Shown here in pieces: positions 8,497 to 17,529 of a stretch of 64,000 nt of DNA. Origin of the DNA: Bacillus sp. NTK034 (GTDB lineage Bacteria > Bacillota > Bacilli > Bacillales > Cytobacillaceae); contig NZ_JAFKOJ010000004.1 in NCBI RefSeq assembly GCF_017303275.1, positions 359,523 through 423,522 on the forward strand. The letters run 5' to 3'. The notes beneath the pieces are model-generated. The model had not been told where the DNA came from. It searched no databases and worked only from the letters and a program-made list of their open reading frames with translations. Each line of letters starts with the position of its first letter. The stretch's first letter is position 1. Both the position numbers and the translations under genes were made by a program.

Positions 8497-8583
8497 TTAA
8501 TAGATAAAAAAATTTAAAAAAATTAAAGCGCAATAAAACAATATGTTAAGCGCTTCCAAATACTATTTTCGGAAAATTACCTA

Positions 8584-8612
8584 TTGTAAAAATGCCGCTT
8601 GCCCCCTATAAT
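8584..8612 (+). promoter_or_regulatory. SigA promoter of hom-thrC-thrB
   Basis: TTGTAA (8584-8589), a 17-nt spacer and a perfect TATAAT (8607-8612) lie 56 nt before the hom start. No T-box or riboswitch is seen in the short leader, so control is probably by promoter and enzyme feedback. Confidence 0.75.
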
Positions 8613-8668
8613 GTCTACTATACAAATACAAATGTACTTACATAGTGAACACTAAAGGGGGAGCTAGC

Positions 8669-9967
8669 GTGGAATCAATCTCAATCGGTTTATTAGGATT
8701 AGGAACAGTTGGATCGGGTGTAGTGCAAATCATTGAGAAACACCAGGATAAGCTCATGCACCAAGTCGGCTGTCCGGTTGTTGTAAAGAGAGTTCTTGTT
8801 AAAGATGCAGATAAAGAAAGAGCAGTTAAAGTGGACAGGAATTTGCTGACACTAAATCCTGAAGATATTATTAATGATGCTGATATAGATGTAGTAATTG
8901 AAGTAATGGGCGGCATAGAAGAAACAAGAGATCATTTAAAGAAAGCTTTGGATAATGGCAAGCATGTGGTGACGGCAAATAAGGATCTAATGGCTGTTTA
9001 TGGACCTGAATTGCTGGCTGCTGCAGCGCAAAACGGATGTGATCTCTTTTATGAGGCAAGTGTGGCCGGCGGCATTCCAATTTTAAGAGGGCTGGTAGAT
9101 GGATTAGCTTCAGACAGAATTACAAAAATGATGGGAATTGTGAATGGGACAACGAACTTTATTTTGACAAAGATGAGCAAGAATGGGAGCGCTTATGAGG
9201 AAGTTCTAAAAGAAGCCCAAGAGCTGGGATATGCGGAAAGCGATCCGACTGCAGATGTAGAGGGCCTTGATGCAGCAAGGAAAATGGCGATCCTGTCAAC
9301 ACTTGGTTTTTCCATGAATATTGACCTTGATGATGTAAAGGTTAAAGGCATTACAGAGATTACAGAAGAGGATCTGCAGTACGGCAATCAGCTTGGCTAC
9401 ACCATGAAGCTGATCGGGATTGCCCATCGGGAGGGGGAGAAGGTGGAAGTAAGTGTCCAGCCGACTCTGCTGTCCGAGTCTCACCCGCTTGCATCAGTTC
9501 AGGATGAATACAATGCTGTATATGTCTACGGTGAAGCGGTAGGGGAAACGATGTTCTACGGACCCGGGGCGGGCAGTCTGCCTACAGCTACAGCTGTGGT
9601 ATCGGATCTTGTTGGTGTCATGAAAAATATGCGTCTTGGCGTAAATGGAAAAAGCGCGGTAGCACCTCAATATGATAAGAAATTAAAAGGTGCAGATGAG
9701 ATATATTCGAAGTATTTTCTAAGATTGCATGTAAAAGATGAGGTAGGGACTTTTGCCAACATCACATCCATTTTTTCTGATCATCATGTCAGCTTCGAAA
9801 AAATCCTGCAGCTTCCTTTAAAAGAAAAAGGGCTTGCTGAAATTGTGCTGGTTACCCACCAGGCATCTTTAAAGGATTATGAGGATATTTTAGTAAGTTT
9901 AAGAGATTTGCCGGCAGTCCAAACAATCAAAAGTTCGTATCGTGTGGAAGGGAGCGCCAGAGTATGA
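8669..9967 (+). CDS. hom: Homoserine dehydrogenase
   Basis: This 432-residue enzyme reduces aspartate semialdehyde to homoserine, the branch point to threonine and methionine. The NAD(P)-binding motif GLGTVGSG is at the N-terminus. VTANKDLMA and the catalytic-domain [12 protein letters not shown] motif follow, with [19 protein letters not shown] near the active site. A C-terminal ACT domain ([19 protein letters not shown] onward) should give feedback inhibition by threonine. The GTG at 8669 is chosen because AAAGGGGGA is 7 nt upstream. Its stop overlaps the thrC start by 4 nt (ATGA), indicating translational coupling. Confidence 0.96.
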   Translation: MESISIGLLGLGTVGSGVVQIIEKHQDKLMHQVGCPVVVKRVLVKDADKERAVKVDRNLLTLNPEDIINDADIDVVIEVMGGIEETRDHLKKALDNGKHVVTANKDLMAVYGPELLAAAAQNGCDLFYEASVAGGIPILRGLVDGLASDRITKMMGIVNGTTNFILTKMSKNGSAYEEVLKEAQELGYAESDPTADVEGLDAARKMAILSTLGFSMNIDLDDVKVKGITEITEEDLQYGNQLGYTMKLIGIAHREGEKVEVSVQPTLLSESHPLASVQDEYNAVYVYGEAVGETMFYGPGAGSLPTATAVVSDLVGVMKNMRLGVNGKSAVAPQYDKKLKGADEIYSKYFLRLHVKDEVGTFANITSIFSDHHVSFEKILQLPLKEKGLAEIVLVTHQASLKDYEDILVSLRDLPAVQTIKSSYRVEGSARV

Positions 9968-11025
9968 GATGGGAAGGCCTTATAAAAACTTATAAAGATT
10001 TTTTGCCTGTTAATGAAAATACACCAATGCTTACTTTAAATGAGGGCAACACTCCCCTGATCAGGCTGGATAAACTCTCGAGGGACTGGGGGATTGACCT
10101 CTATGTGAAAACGGAAGGAGCAAATCCAACAGGTTCATTTAAAGACAGAGGCATGGTTATGGCTGTTGCAAAGGCAAAAGAAGAAGGTAGTGACGCCATC
10201 ATCTGTGCCTCCACCGGCAATACCTCTGCAGCAGCGGCTGCATATGCAGCCAGAGCCGGCATGAGATGTGTGGTTGTCATTCCTGAAGGGAAAATCGCCA
10301 TGGGAAAGCTGGCGCAGGCTGTTATGTATGGGGCCGAAGTCGTATCTATTGAAGGTAATTTTGACCAGGCACTGGCAATGGTGCGGAAGATAAGCGAAAC
10401 AGAACCTATTACTCTCGTAAACTCTGTTAATCCGTATCGTCTTGAGGGCCAAAAGACAGCGGCCTTTGAAATCTGCGACCAGCTTGGAGGCGCTCCGGAT
10501 ATCCTTGCTCTTCCTGTGGGCAATGCAGGCAATATTTCTGCCTATTGGAAAGGGTTTAAGGAATACAATGAAGCAAGGAGTACAGGACTTCCGAAAATGC
10601 ATGGAGTACAGGCTGAAGGTGCAGCGGCCATTGTGCATAACCGTGTGTTTGAAAATCCCGAAACGATTGCTACAGCCATCCGAATCGGAAATCCTGCGAG
10701 CTGGCACTTGGCCAATGCAGCGCTGGCTGAATCGAATGGTAAAATTGATGAAGTCAGCGACGAAGAGATTCTATGCATGTATCGTAAACTTGCTTCATCT
10801 GAAGGGATTTTTGCTGAGCCAGCTTCATGTGCTTCGCTTGCGGGTGTATACAAACAGCTGCGCAATGGAGAGATTCCTCATCAAACAAAGGTTGTGGCCA
10901 TCCTGACTGGTAACGGACTGAAGGATCCTAATACAGCCATTGATTGCAGTCCTGTTAAACCAGTTTCACTGCCTAATGATGAAAAAGCAGTAGCAGATCA
11001 TATCAGAGGAGCCGTTCACATATGA
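9964..11025 (+). CDS. thrC: Threonine synthase
   Basis: This 353-residue PLP enzyme converts O-phosphohomoserine to threonine. The Schiff-base Lys is in PTGSFKDRG (about residue 59), and [16 protein letters not shown] is the phosphate-binding loop region. The length matches the short bacterial class found in Bacillus. It overlaps hom and thrB by 4 nt each, so the three genes form one translationally coupled operon in the order hom-thrC-thrB, as in B. subtilis. Confidence 0.96.
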   Translation: MRWEGLIKTYKDFLPVNENTPMLTLNEGNTPLIRLDKLSRDWGIDLYVKTEGANPTGSFKDRGMVMAVAKAKEEGSDAIICASTGNTSAAAAAYAARAGMRCVVVIPEGKIAMGKLAQAVMYGAEVVSIEGNFDQALAMVRKISETEPITLVNSVNPYRLEGQKTAAFEICDQLGGAPDILALPVGNAGNISAYWKGFKEYNEARSTGLPKMHGVQAEGAAAIVHNRVFENPETIATAIRIGNPASWHLANAALAESNGKIDEVSDEEILCMYRKLASSEGIFAEPASCASLAGVYKQLRNGEIPHQTKVVAILTGNGLKDPNTAIDCSPVKPVSLPNDEKAVADHIRGAVHI

Positions 11026-11957
11026 GCGAAGGTGAAATGGTTCTCATCAAAGTACCGGGCAGCACGGCAAATCTCGGACCTGGCTTCGACTCGATTGGCC
11101 TCGCGTTAAATTTGTATTTGACGCTTGAAGCCGAGAAGGCAGATAAGTTTGAAATGGTTCCTTTATCAGAGCCGCTAAGCATCTACCCTTCAGATGAATC
11201 GAACTTTATTTTTCAAGTTGCAATGGATACCGCAAAGAAATATAAAAAAGAGCTTCCAGGATGTAAAGCTAGGATTTCAAGTGATATTCCCTTAACGCGC
11301 GGACTTGGATCAAGCGCTGCAGCCATTGTAGCGGGAATTGAATTGGCTGACGCGCTTTGTGATCTTCAACTGAGCCAGTATGAAAAGCTTGAACTGTCAT
11401 CACGAATGGAGGGGCATCCTGATAACGCGGGAGCTTCCCTTCTAGGAGGCCTTGTCATTGGCTGCATGTCAGAGGAAGAGGTATCTGTTCAAAGCATTAA
11501 AGATATAAAATTTGATGTTATAGCTGTGGTGCCAAAAGAAGAGCTACTTACAAAGGAATCAAGAGGCGTCCTGCCTGAAGAATGGTCTTTTAAAGAAGCC
11601 GTACAGGCTGGGGCAGTCGGCAATGTCATGGTAGCAGCTCTGCTTAGCGGGAATTATTCCCTGGCAGGCAAGATGATGAGTGCTGACTTATTCCACCATC
11701 CTTACCGAAAGAAAATGGTTCCTCATTTGGAGGTCATTGAAAAGGAAGCACCTCTTTTAGGAGCATTTGGAGTTGCCTTAAGCGGCGCTGGACCGGCAGT
11801 TCTTTGCCTTGCTGAATCAGAATGTGCTCCAGCAGTGACTGAAGGGCTTCAGCGGGTTCTCCCGGAAATGGAAATCCTTTGCCTTAAAATTGATCAGGAA
11901 GGCAGCACTGTTTTAAAAAAAAGCCTAGCTGAGCTGGAAGTCGGCCATATAGTATAA
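11022..11957 (+). CDS. thrB: Homoserine kinase
   Basis: This 311-residue GHMP-family kinase phosphorylates homoserine. Motif 1 is [13 protein letters not shown], motif 2 is [16 protein letters not shown] (ATP loop) and motif 3 is [12 protein letters not shown] near the C-terminus. It is the last gene of the threonine operon, overlapping thrC by 4 nt and ending at a strong bidirectional terminator. Confidence 0.96.
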   Translation: MSEGEMVLIKVPGSTANLGPGFDSIGLALNLYLTLEAEKADKFEMVPLSEPLSIYPSDESNFIFQVAMDTAKKYKKELPGCKARISSDIPLTRGLGSSAAAIVAGIELADALCDLQLSQYEKLELSSRMEGHPDNAGASLLGGLVIGCMSEEEVSVQSIKDIKFDVIAVVPKEELLTKESRGVLPEEWSFKEAVQAGAVGNVMVAALLSGNYSLAGKMMSADLFHHPYRKKMVPHLEVIEKEAPLLGAFGVALSGAGPAVLCLAESECAPAVTEGLQRVLPEMEILCLKIDQEGSTVLKKSLAELEVGHIV

Positions 11958-11960
11958 ATA

Positions 11961-11992
11961 AAAAAAGCGATGTCATGCCGACATCGCTTTTA
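11961..11992. terminator. Bidirectional terminator thrB/yutI
   Basis: AAAGCGATGTC and GACATCGCTTT form an 11-bp stem with A and T tracts on the outside, between convergent genes. Confidence 0.92.
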
Positions 11993-12003
11993 ATAAGGTA
12001 AAA

Positions 12004-12243
12004 TTAAAATACTTGTTCTACTTCGACTACACCAGGTACTTCTTCTAAAAGAGCGCGCTCAATACCGGCTTTTAACGTAATCGTTGAACTTGGGCAGCTG
12101 CCGCATGCACCAAGAAGGCGCAATTTAACGATGCCATCTTCAACATCCACCAATTCACAGTCCCCGCCATCGCGAAGAAGGAATGGGCGCAATTTATCTA
12201 ATACTTCCTGAACTTGTTCAGTCATAGTCGTTTGTTCTGCCAT
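12004..12243 (-). CDS. yutI: NifU-like Fe-S scaffold protein (YutI)
   Basis: This 79-residue cytosolic protein is the C-terminal NifU domain alone (Nfu type), which carries Fe-S clusters to target proteins. The cluster-binding motif is [10 protein letters not shown] (CxxC), preceded by [18 protein letters not shown] lies 10 nt before the ATG at 12243; an in-frame ATG at 12264 lacks a ribosome binding site. It is slightly shorter than the B. subtilis protein. Other Fe-S genes nearby are yuzD, yuzB and yutM. Confidence 0.93.
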   Translation of the reverse strand: MAEQTTMTEQVQEVLDKLRPFLLRDGGDCELVDVEDGIVKLRLLGACGSCPSSTITLKAGIERALLEEVPGVVEVEQVF

Positions 12244-12407
12244 GTGAAATCGACTCCTTTCCATACATTTATTATAATCAAATCAGTCTTAAAAATCTAT
12301 TCCAAGAGCGTAATTTCCATGCATTAGGAGAATATTTTATTAGGTTTGCTCTTTGTTAATGTTGTAAAATGAAGGTAAGACCAAGTTTTGCATAGGGGGA
12401 GAAAAGA

Positions 12408-12731
12408 TTGAAAAAAGAAATTGAAATCACTGTGTATGGTGCGGAGCAGCTTTGTCCAAGCTGTGTGAATCTGCCATCATCCAAGGAGACATACGAATGG
12501 CTGGAGGCGGCAGTTTCCCGCAAATTCGCCAATCAGGCTTTTAAAATCGTGTATGTTGACATTCATAATCCACCCGAAGAAGAGGCCAAAAAGGAGTTCG
12601 CCATGCGAGTGATAGAGGAAGATATGTTTTACCCGGTTGTTCTGATTGAGGATGAAATTGTCGGTGAGGGCAATCCGAAATTAAAAACAATCTATGCGGA
12701 AATGGAAAAGTACGGGTACCAGGCAGTTTAA
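12408..12731 (+). CDS. yuzD: YuzD-like thioredoxin-fold protein (DUF1462)
   Basis: This 107-residue protein of the YuzD/DUF1462 family has a thioredoxin-like start (EITVYGAEQLCPSCVNLPSS) containing a CPSC motif about residues 16-19, which could be a redox pair. The start is a TTG at 12408 with AGGGGGA well placed upstream. It is divergent from yutI, and in B. subtilis yuzD also neighbours yutI and yuzB. A role in Fe-S or thiol metabolism is plausible but only inferred from neighbours. Confidence 0.87.
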   Translation: MKKEIEITVYGAEQLCPSCVNLPSSKETYEWLEAAVSRKFANQAFKIVYVDIHNPPEEEAKKEFAMRVIEEDMFYPVVLIEDEIVGEGNPKLKTIYAEMEKYGYQAV

Positions 12732-12732
12732 T

Positions 12733-12767
12733 AAAAAATGAGCATCGAAAGGGATGCTCATTTTTTA
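12733..12767 (+). terminator. Terminator of yuzD
   Basis: AAAAAATGAGCATC and GATGCTCATTTTTT arms with a short loop follow the yuzD stop. Confidence 0.9.
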
Positions 12768-12900
12768 TTTGGAAAGATTTTTTATATTAACAGTTGATTC
12801 TGCTGCGCTGGAGGTTAGATTTTATCGTTTTTTGACGGCAGTGATTAAACTTTTTGTTTTCTTCCGGATATTGTAGTCAAATTTTCTTCTCTCCAGCATT

Positions 12901-13000
12901 TATACAAGAATATTGGTCAGATTTTGATTTTATGGGTCAGATTACCAGAATATCGGTCAGATTCTGATTTTATCGGTCAGTTTTTTGATTTATCGGTTAC
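12901..13000. repeat. Degenerate array with exact 20-bp period
   Basis: Five units each end with TATTGGTCAG, TATGGGTCAG, TATCGGTCAG, TATCGGTCAG and TATCGGTTAC, and every copy starts exactly 20 bp after the last. The other half of each unit is A/T-rich (ATTTTGATTT, ATTCTGATTT). The 379-nt gap between the convergent yuzD and yutJ genes otherwise holds only terminators. Related arrays lie at 25.4 and 61.5 kb. Confidence 0.8.
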
Positions 13001-13084
13001 TTCCCTTCAAATCAAGTTTTCAGCTAAGTCATGGTGCAAATATGAATTAATCTCTATCGTTATCCGCTATTTGGGGTTAAAACG

Positions 13085-13112
13085 TAAAAAAGAGCCCGCA
13101 ATGGGCCCTCTT
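13085..13112 (-). terminator. Terminator of yutJ
   Basis: Read on the minus strand, AGAGGGCCC, a short loop and GGGCTCT are followed by six T, just after the yutJ stop. Confidence 0.75.
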
Positions 13113-14178
13113 ATCCATTATGGTATTTATACATCCATAAAATCCCTGATTTTAGCAGGCGGGCAACGCGTCCTGTGATAGGGCGTTCTGCGACTAGACC
13201 GAATCCGTGCTTTTTGCCCAGAGATCCAAGAACTCCTTTTAGCTTGATTACTGGCAATGTTTCAGGGAGTTCCTCACCTTTCCAGCGTTTCAATAGGATT
13301 TGAACAATTTGCTCTGCCTGCCCTTCAGCAAGCTGGGCACTTGGTGCATGGGGAAGGCTTGCACAATCCCCTACCACATAGACATGTTCATTTCCAGGGA
13401 TATTGTGATGCTTCGTTAAAACTACGCGTCCTTGCTGATCCTTTTCCACATTCATCTCACGAACCACTTTGTTCGGCTGGATGCCTGCGGTCCAAACGAT
13501 GGCATCACAATGGATGGCTTCGTCATGATTATAAAGGGTTTTTTCTTCTACTTTAGTAATATTTGATTGGTTAATAATTTCTACATTATGTTCTATGAAC
13601 CAACTTTCTACATACGTGCTTAATCTTTCAGAGAATGCGGACAGTATATGCTTCCCTCTATCGAACAATTTGACTTTCAAATCTGGACGGCTTTCATTTA
13701 ATTCAGAAGCCAGTTCCACTCCGCTTAGTCCTGCACCGACAATTCCAACAACAGAGCCTGGCGGCAGATTATTTAAAGCTTCATACGTTCTGCGGGATTT
13801 TTCAATTGTTTGAATGCTATATGTGTGAATGTCGGCTCCTGGAACATTGTGGTACTTATCTTCGCATCCAAGGCCTATTATAATATCATCATATGATACA
13901 GGCTCTTCACCCTGAAGATATACCTTGTTTTCCTCGATGCTGATTTTTGTCACTTCACCATATTTTATGGTCAATCTTTGATGTTCAGGGAAGGATACGC
14001 GCACATGCTGATCAGAAATGGTGCCTGCTGCAAGAGCGTAATATTCAGTTTTTAAACAATGATAAGGCACACGATCTATTAGTGTAATGGAGACATCATC
14101 AGGAAGCTGATTGGGCAAAAGTCGGGCAAGCGCCCTCATACCGCCATAACCTCCGCCAAGTATCACAAGATTTTTCAT
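13111..14178 (-). CDS. yutJ: NADH dehydrogenase-like flavoprotein (YutJ)
   Basis: This 355-residue protein is a type II NADH dehydrogenase (NDH-2)-like oxidoreductase. The N-terminal FAD dinucleotide motif is LVILGGGYGGMRAL. A second NAD(P)H motif is VGIVGAGLSGVELASEL, and HVYVVGDCASLP is the C-terminal FAD contact. Family members pass electrons from NADH to menaquinone, but YutJ itself is not well characterised. The ATG at 14178 has AAAGGGG 8 nt upstream and gives the B. subtilis N-terminus; the upstream extension to 14226 is unlikely. It is divergent from yuzB. Confidence 0.92.
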   Translation of the reverse strand: MKNLVILGGGYGGMRALARLLPNQLPDDVSITLIDRVPYHCLKTEYYALAAGTISDQHVRVSFPEHQRLTIKYGEVTKISIEENKVYLQGEEPVSYDDIIIGLGCEDKYHNVPGADIHTYSIQTIEKSRRTYEALNNLPPGSVVGIVGAGLSGVELASELNESRPDLKVKLFDRGKHILSAFSERLSTYVESWFIEHNVEIINQSNITKVEEKTLYNHDEAIHCDAIVWTAGIQPNKVVREMNVEKDQQGRVVLTKHHNIPGNEHVYVVGDCASLPHAPSAQLAEGQAEQIVQILLKRWKGEELPETLPVIKLKGVLGSLGKKHGFGLVAERPITGRVARLLKSGILWMYKYHNG

Positions 14179-14456
14179 AGTATATTTCCCCTTTATGTCC
14201 GTACTGTTTAATTTATCCGAACTCAAATAAACGTTAATTAGTTATCTTAAAAAAATAAATTAATGATATTAATAACCTCAAACCCATAAAAAGTATAACG
14301 AAATTGTGTCAAAATCACAACACATATCAGCAGAAAACTTGACAATAAACGACATGAAGTGGTAAATATGTGCACTTTTAAAGGCGAGAACGGAATCCAA
14401 ATCTTGCAGGATTCAAATAAAAAAGGTAGCATTAACAGGGTAGAGAGGTGAAAGAT

Positions 14457-14696
14457 GTGATTAAGCCAATCATCGAGTTTTGCATCAGCAATTTGGCCAG
14501 CGGCTCTCAAAAAGCACTGGAAAAGCTGGAAAAGGATTATGACCTGGATGTCATAGAATATGGCTGTCTCGGGTATTGCGGCAAATGTGCAAGCACTCTT
14601 TTTGCGCTTGTGAACGGAGAAGTGGTTACTGGAGAAACGCCAGATGAACTGGTTGAAAATATATATCAATATCTGGATGAAAATCCAATGTTTTAA
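14457..14696 (+). CDS. yuzB: YuzB family protein (UPF0349, DUF1450)
   Basis: This 79-residue protein has the YuzB pattern: [17 protein letters not shown] at the start, [20 protein letters not shown] in the middle (C-x3-C-x2-C) and an acidic C-terminus. The clustered Cys could bind metal or an Fe-S cluster, but this is unproven. The start is the GTG at 14457, preceded by AGAGAGG. It lies between yutJ and a DUF2225 gene. Confidence 0.88.
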   Translation: MIKPIIEFCISNLASGSQKALEKLEKDYDLDVIEYGCLGYCGKCASTLFALVNGEVVTGETPDELVENIYQYLDENPMF

Positions 14697-14700
14697 TATA

Positions 14701-14732
14701 GAAAAGGAGCGATTAAATTTCGCTCCTTTTCT
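14701..14732. terminator. Terminator of yuzB
   Basis: AAAAGGAGCG and CGCTCCTTTT arms surround an A/T loop directly after yuzB. Confidence 0.88.
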
Positions 14733-14797
14733 TGTTTCATGGCTCCATCACTTGCCCCTTCGAGAAGTCAGAGGCGGGTATGGTTCTGCTGCTTTCC

Positions 14798-15496
14798 TTA
14801 GTTGGCAGCAGTATCTTTTTGTGCCTGTCTCATCTCATACCATCGTTCTCTGGCCATTTCAATTAATTTAGGTTCAGTGGAGCGGCTTTGCAGTTCAATT
14901 ACTTTCGAGTAGTATTTAACAGCCTGTTCGAACTGATATGTCCTTCTGGATAGCTCTCCGATCAGATAGAAAATCCTCGTTTCAGAAATGGATGATCCTT
15001 TAAAATCATCTGACATATAAGAGTCCGAATATTCTTTTAGAGCAAGTTTCAAAAATCGCTGTTCTTGATGATCATTCTTTATACTCCGGTAGAGCCAGGC
15101 AAGTCTGATATATAAACCAGCCATAATAATATGCTTCTCCCTTTTTAAAGTTCCGCAATAAATGGCAAGCTTATAGGTGTTGATGGCAGCAGTGATGGTG
15201 CGTTCCTGGCAATAATCCTGCGGTATCCAGGCACCCGCAACTTTAGAAATGATCATGTCCAGGGCTCCGGGCGGAAAATAAGGGGAGAAGTCCTCTGATT
15301 CTGAGTAGCCGCATTGCGGGCAAGTATTAATATAATATAAAAGAGGATTCATGCTTTCACCAGAATAATTTGGGCAAAAATCACTGTCATAATTAAATAC
15401 TTTTACAAATCGGGAGCGGAGTTTTTTTGTGGTGAAACTCTTTTTGCAGACTCTGCATCCGCATTTTTTATCATAAGCAGGCTTTAATTGCTGCAT
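14798..15496 (-). CDS. DUF2225 protein with zinc-ribbon-like Cys pairs and TPR-like helices
   Basis: This 232-residue protein matches DUF2225. The N-terminus holds a Cys-x-x-Cys pair (CGCRVCKKSF) and a second one about 45 residues later (CPQCGYSESEDF), a likely zinc site. The C-terminal half is helical and TPR-like (LIGELSRRTYQFEQAVKYYSKVIELQ). It is cytosolic, with no signal peptide. Members are common in Bacillales and Clostridia and have no known function. A good ribosome binding site (GGAGGTGG) lies before the ATG. Confidence 0.85.
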   Translation of the reverse strand: MQQLKPAYDKKCGCRVCKKSFTTKKLRSRFVKVFNYDSDFCPNYSGESMNPLLYYINTCPQCGYSESEDFSPYFPPGALDMIISKVAGAWIPQDYCQERTITAAINTYKLAIYCGTLKREKHIIMAGLYIRLAWLYRSIKNDHQEQRFLKLALKEYSDSYMSDDFKGSSISETRIFYLIGELSRRTYQFEQAVKYYSKVIELQSRSTEPKLIEMARERWYEMRQAQKDTAAN

Positions 15497-15689
15497 AGAA
15501 TGCCACCTCCGAAGATAACTATTATGACTATTGTACCATTTCCTGCTGGTTTCAGGGTGTAAAGAACTATTTATTAAGCATTGTTCAGAAAAAACAATAA
15601 AAAGAAAAAGTCTCTTAAGTTGAGCACATGCACTTTACTGTATATACTATGAATATAGAAGTATCCTTACATGGACAGGAGGGAATAAC

Positions 15690-16052
15690 ATGGAACAAAT
15701 TGTGGATATAACAGAAGCTGCAGCTTTGCATATAAAAGAAATGATGAAACAAAATGAGGAAGAAGATGCATTCTTGCGTGTAGCCGTTAAAGGAGGCGGG
15801 TGCAGCGGACTTTCCTATGGAATGGGGTTTGCCCACGAAGTCGGGGAAGATGATATCCAGTCAGATCACTATGGTATCCAGGTTCTTGTCAGCAAGGAAG
15901 ACGCCCCTATCTTAAAAGGCACAAAAATTGATTACAAACAATCCATGATGGGCGGCGGATTCACAATCGACAATCCCAATGCCATTGCATCCTGCGGATG
16001 TGGATCCTCTTTCCGTACCGCTTCAAATACAGGTACTCCGGAAGAGTGCTAA
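15690..16052 (+). CDS. yutM: A-type Fe-S carrier, HesB/IscA family (YutM)
   Basis: This 120-residue protein binds an Fe-S cluster or iron through three Cys: GGGCSGLSYGM (about residue 35) and SCGCGSSF near the C-terminus. It belongs to the HesB/IscA/ErpA family and closely resembles B. subtilis YutM along its whole length (IDNPNAIASCGCGSSFR is almost invariant). It probably delivers clusters to target proteins together with the Suf system and YutI. It has a strong GGAGG site before its ATG and its own terminator. Confidence 0.94.
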   Translation: MEQIVDITEAAALHIKEMMKQNEEEDAFLRVAVKGGGCSGLSYGMGFAHEVGEDDIQSDHYGIQVLVSKEDAPILKGTKIDYKQSMMGGGFTIDNPNAIASCGCGSSFRTASNTGTPEEC

Positions 16053-16107
16053 ATACTGCATTTAAAGCTTCTAGACAGTTACTGAACTGATTTCGAATAG
16101 CTGCCTT

Positions 16108-16143
16108 AAAAAAGGACGGTCCCCAAAGGGGGCGTCCTTTTCA
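16108..16143. terminator. Bidirectional terminator yutM/yumC
   Basis: AAAAGGACG and CGTCCTTTT outer arms with an inner CCCC/GGGG pairing lie between convergent genes. Confidence 0.88.
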
Positions 16144-16147
16144 TATT

Positions 16148-17146
16148 TTATTTGCCAAACATGGAAGAGCTGTGCATTGGCTGGACTTTCGCTTTTGGAT
16201 CAATGTAGGATTTTGCGTGATTCACTGCAGTTGGTGCTTCACCGAAACCGCAGGCAATAAGCTTCACTTTTCCATCGTAGGTGCAGATGTCACCGGCAGC
16301 ATAGATGCCTTCGATATTTGTTTCCATTCTTGAGTTAACAACAATGGAGTTCTTTTCAATTTCAAGACCCCATTCCTTAATAGGACCGAGGGAGGAAACG
16401 AAACCGTAGTTTACGATTACAGCATCAACATCAAATACCTCTTTTTCCTTTGAAGTAACACCTTCCAGGACGACTTGTTTGATTCCTTCGCTGTCACCGA
16501 TAAGCTCAGCGGGCACATAAGGAGTTTTGATTTCGACTTTAGAGCTCTGCAGATTCTCTACACTGTGCTCATGCGCACGGAATTTATCGCGGCGGTGAAC
16601 AATCGTTACTTGTTCAGCGATAGGCTCAAGCATTAATGCCCAGTCTACTGCAGAATCCCCGCCTCCGAAAACAACTGCTTTCTTGCCGGCGAATTGATTT
16701 AAATCATCAATGAAGTAATGAAGGTTCTTGCCTTCGTATTGAGCTGCGCTGTCAAGTTCAAGACGGCGAGGCTGGAACGCGCCATTGCCGGCAGTGATAA
16801 TGATGGTTTTTGAGTAATGTACTTCTTTATTGGTTGTAAGCTTAAATGTTCCATCAGCTTGTTTCTCTAATTTTTCAACAGATTGTTCAAGTGATACAGT
16901 GGGCTCGAATTTAGCCATTTGTTCTTTAAGGTTATCAATTAATTCCTGGGCGCGGACTTTCGGGAAGCCGGCAACATCATATATGTATTTTTCAGGATAA
17001 AGAGCAGATAACTGTCCCCCAAGCTGGGGCAAGCTTTCAATAATCTTAACTGATGCTTGTCTCATGCCCCCGTAGAAAGCAGTGAATAAACCAGTTGGCC
17101 CCCCGCCAATGATGGTTATGTCATACACTTTTTGATCTTCTTTCAT
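16148..17146 (-). CDS. yumC: Ferredoxin-NADP+ reductase (YumC)
   Basis: This 332-residue FAD enzyme is of the thioredoxin-reductase-like ferredoxin-NADP reductase type. FAD motif: [25 protein letters not shown] motif: [16 protein letters not shown]. It lacks the CxxC redox pair of thioredoxin reductase, as expected. The C-terminal FAD motif is IYAAGDI. It transfers electrons between NADPH and ferredoxin or flavodoxin. The ATG at 17146 gives exactly the length of B. subtilis YumC; the upstream codons to 17161 overlap the GGGGGG ribosome binding site. Confidence 0.95.
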   Translation of the reverse strand: MKEDQKVYDITIIGGGPTGLFTAFYGGMRQASVKIIESLPQLGGQLSALYPEKYIYDVAGFPKVRAQELIDNLKEQMAKFEPTVSLEQSVEKLEKQADGTFKLTTNKEVHYSKTIIITAGNGAFQPRRLELDSAAQYEGKNLHYFIDDLNQFAGKKAVVFGGGDSAVDWALMLEPIAEQVTIVHRRDKFRAHEHSVENLQSSKVEIKTPYVPAELIGDSEGIKQVVLEGVTSKEKEVFDVDAVIVNYGFVSSLGPIKEWGLEIEKNSIVVNSRMETNIEGIYAAGDICTYDGKVKLIACGFGEAPTAVNHAKSYIDPKAKVQPMHSSSMFGK

Positions 17147-17420
17147 GCAATATCCCCCCACGTATGTATTGAAATTCCACTCTTTATTCTAACATAAATC
17201 GTTTAAAACCTCATCAATCGAGGTAAATATTATGAATAATGGGAAGATTTCAAATGAAACACTGAATTTAAAACACGTATATTCTTTTAAGTTATCCTGA
17301 GATTTTTAAGTTTTTCGTCTATTTTTTTAGGCTTGAAAAACTATATGAAGTAGAATAAGATGTAATGGAGGAATAATGTTAATATTTTATGACAATTTTG
17401 TTGAGTTTTTTTGAACTAAT

Positions 17421-17438
17421 TCGTGAATAACATCACAA
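17421..17438. promoter_or_regulatory. Rex-like operator upstream of yumB
   Basis: TCGTGAATAACATCACAA matches the Rex operator TTGTGAA-N4-TTCACAA at 12 of 14 fixed positions. It lies about 90 nt before yumB in the 383-nt divergent yumC-yumB region. It overlaps a possible TTGAGT (17401) to TGAATA (17424) promoter. In the rest of this gap I see A/T-rich sequence with several weak -10-like hexamers and no gene. Confidence 0.6.
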
Positions 17439-17529
17439 AGTTTTTTTATGTTTTTTGCTATAAAAAATATAAAGCAGTGGAAGATAAGAAAACATTAGAA
17501 AATACTTAAAAAAGGTGGAAGTGATACAC

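Noticed and set aside
8463..8668. T-box or riboswitch before hom
   Set aside because: No T-box sequence (GGGTGG-type) or known riboswitch core is seen; the leader after the promoter is only about 50 nt.
12901..13000. 20-bp array as CRISPR or iteron origin
   Set aside because: Units are contiguous and degenerate with no unique spacers, no replication gene is near, and similar arrays occur at two other chromosomal sites.
14732..14797. Degenerate hairpin-repeat copy after yuzB
   Set aside because: GGCTCCA, CTTGCCCCTTCGAGAAGTC and GAGGCGGG recall the family, but pairing arms and edges cannot be aligned with confidence.
17376..17414. 12-codon ORF after TGGAGG upstream of yumB, possible leader peptide
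   Set aside because: No attenuator structure or regulatory codon run follows; the ribosome-site spacing is short. Chance is likelier.
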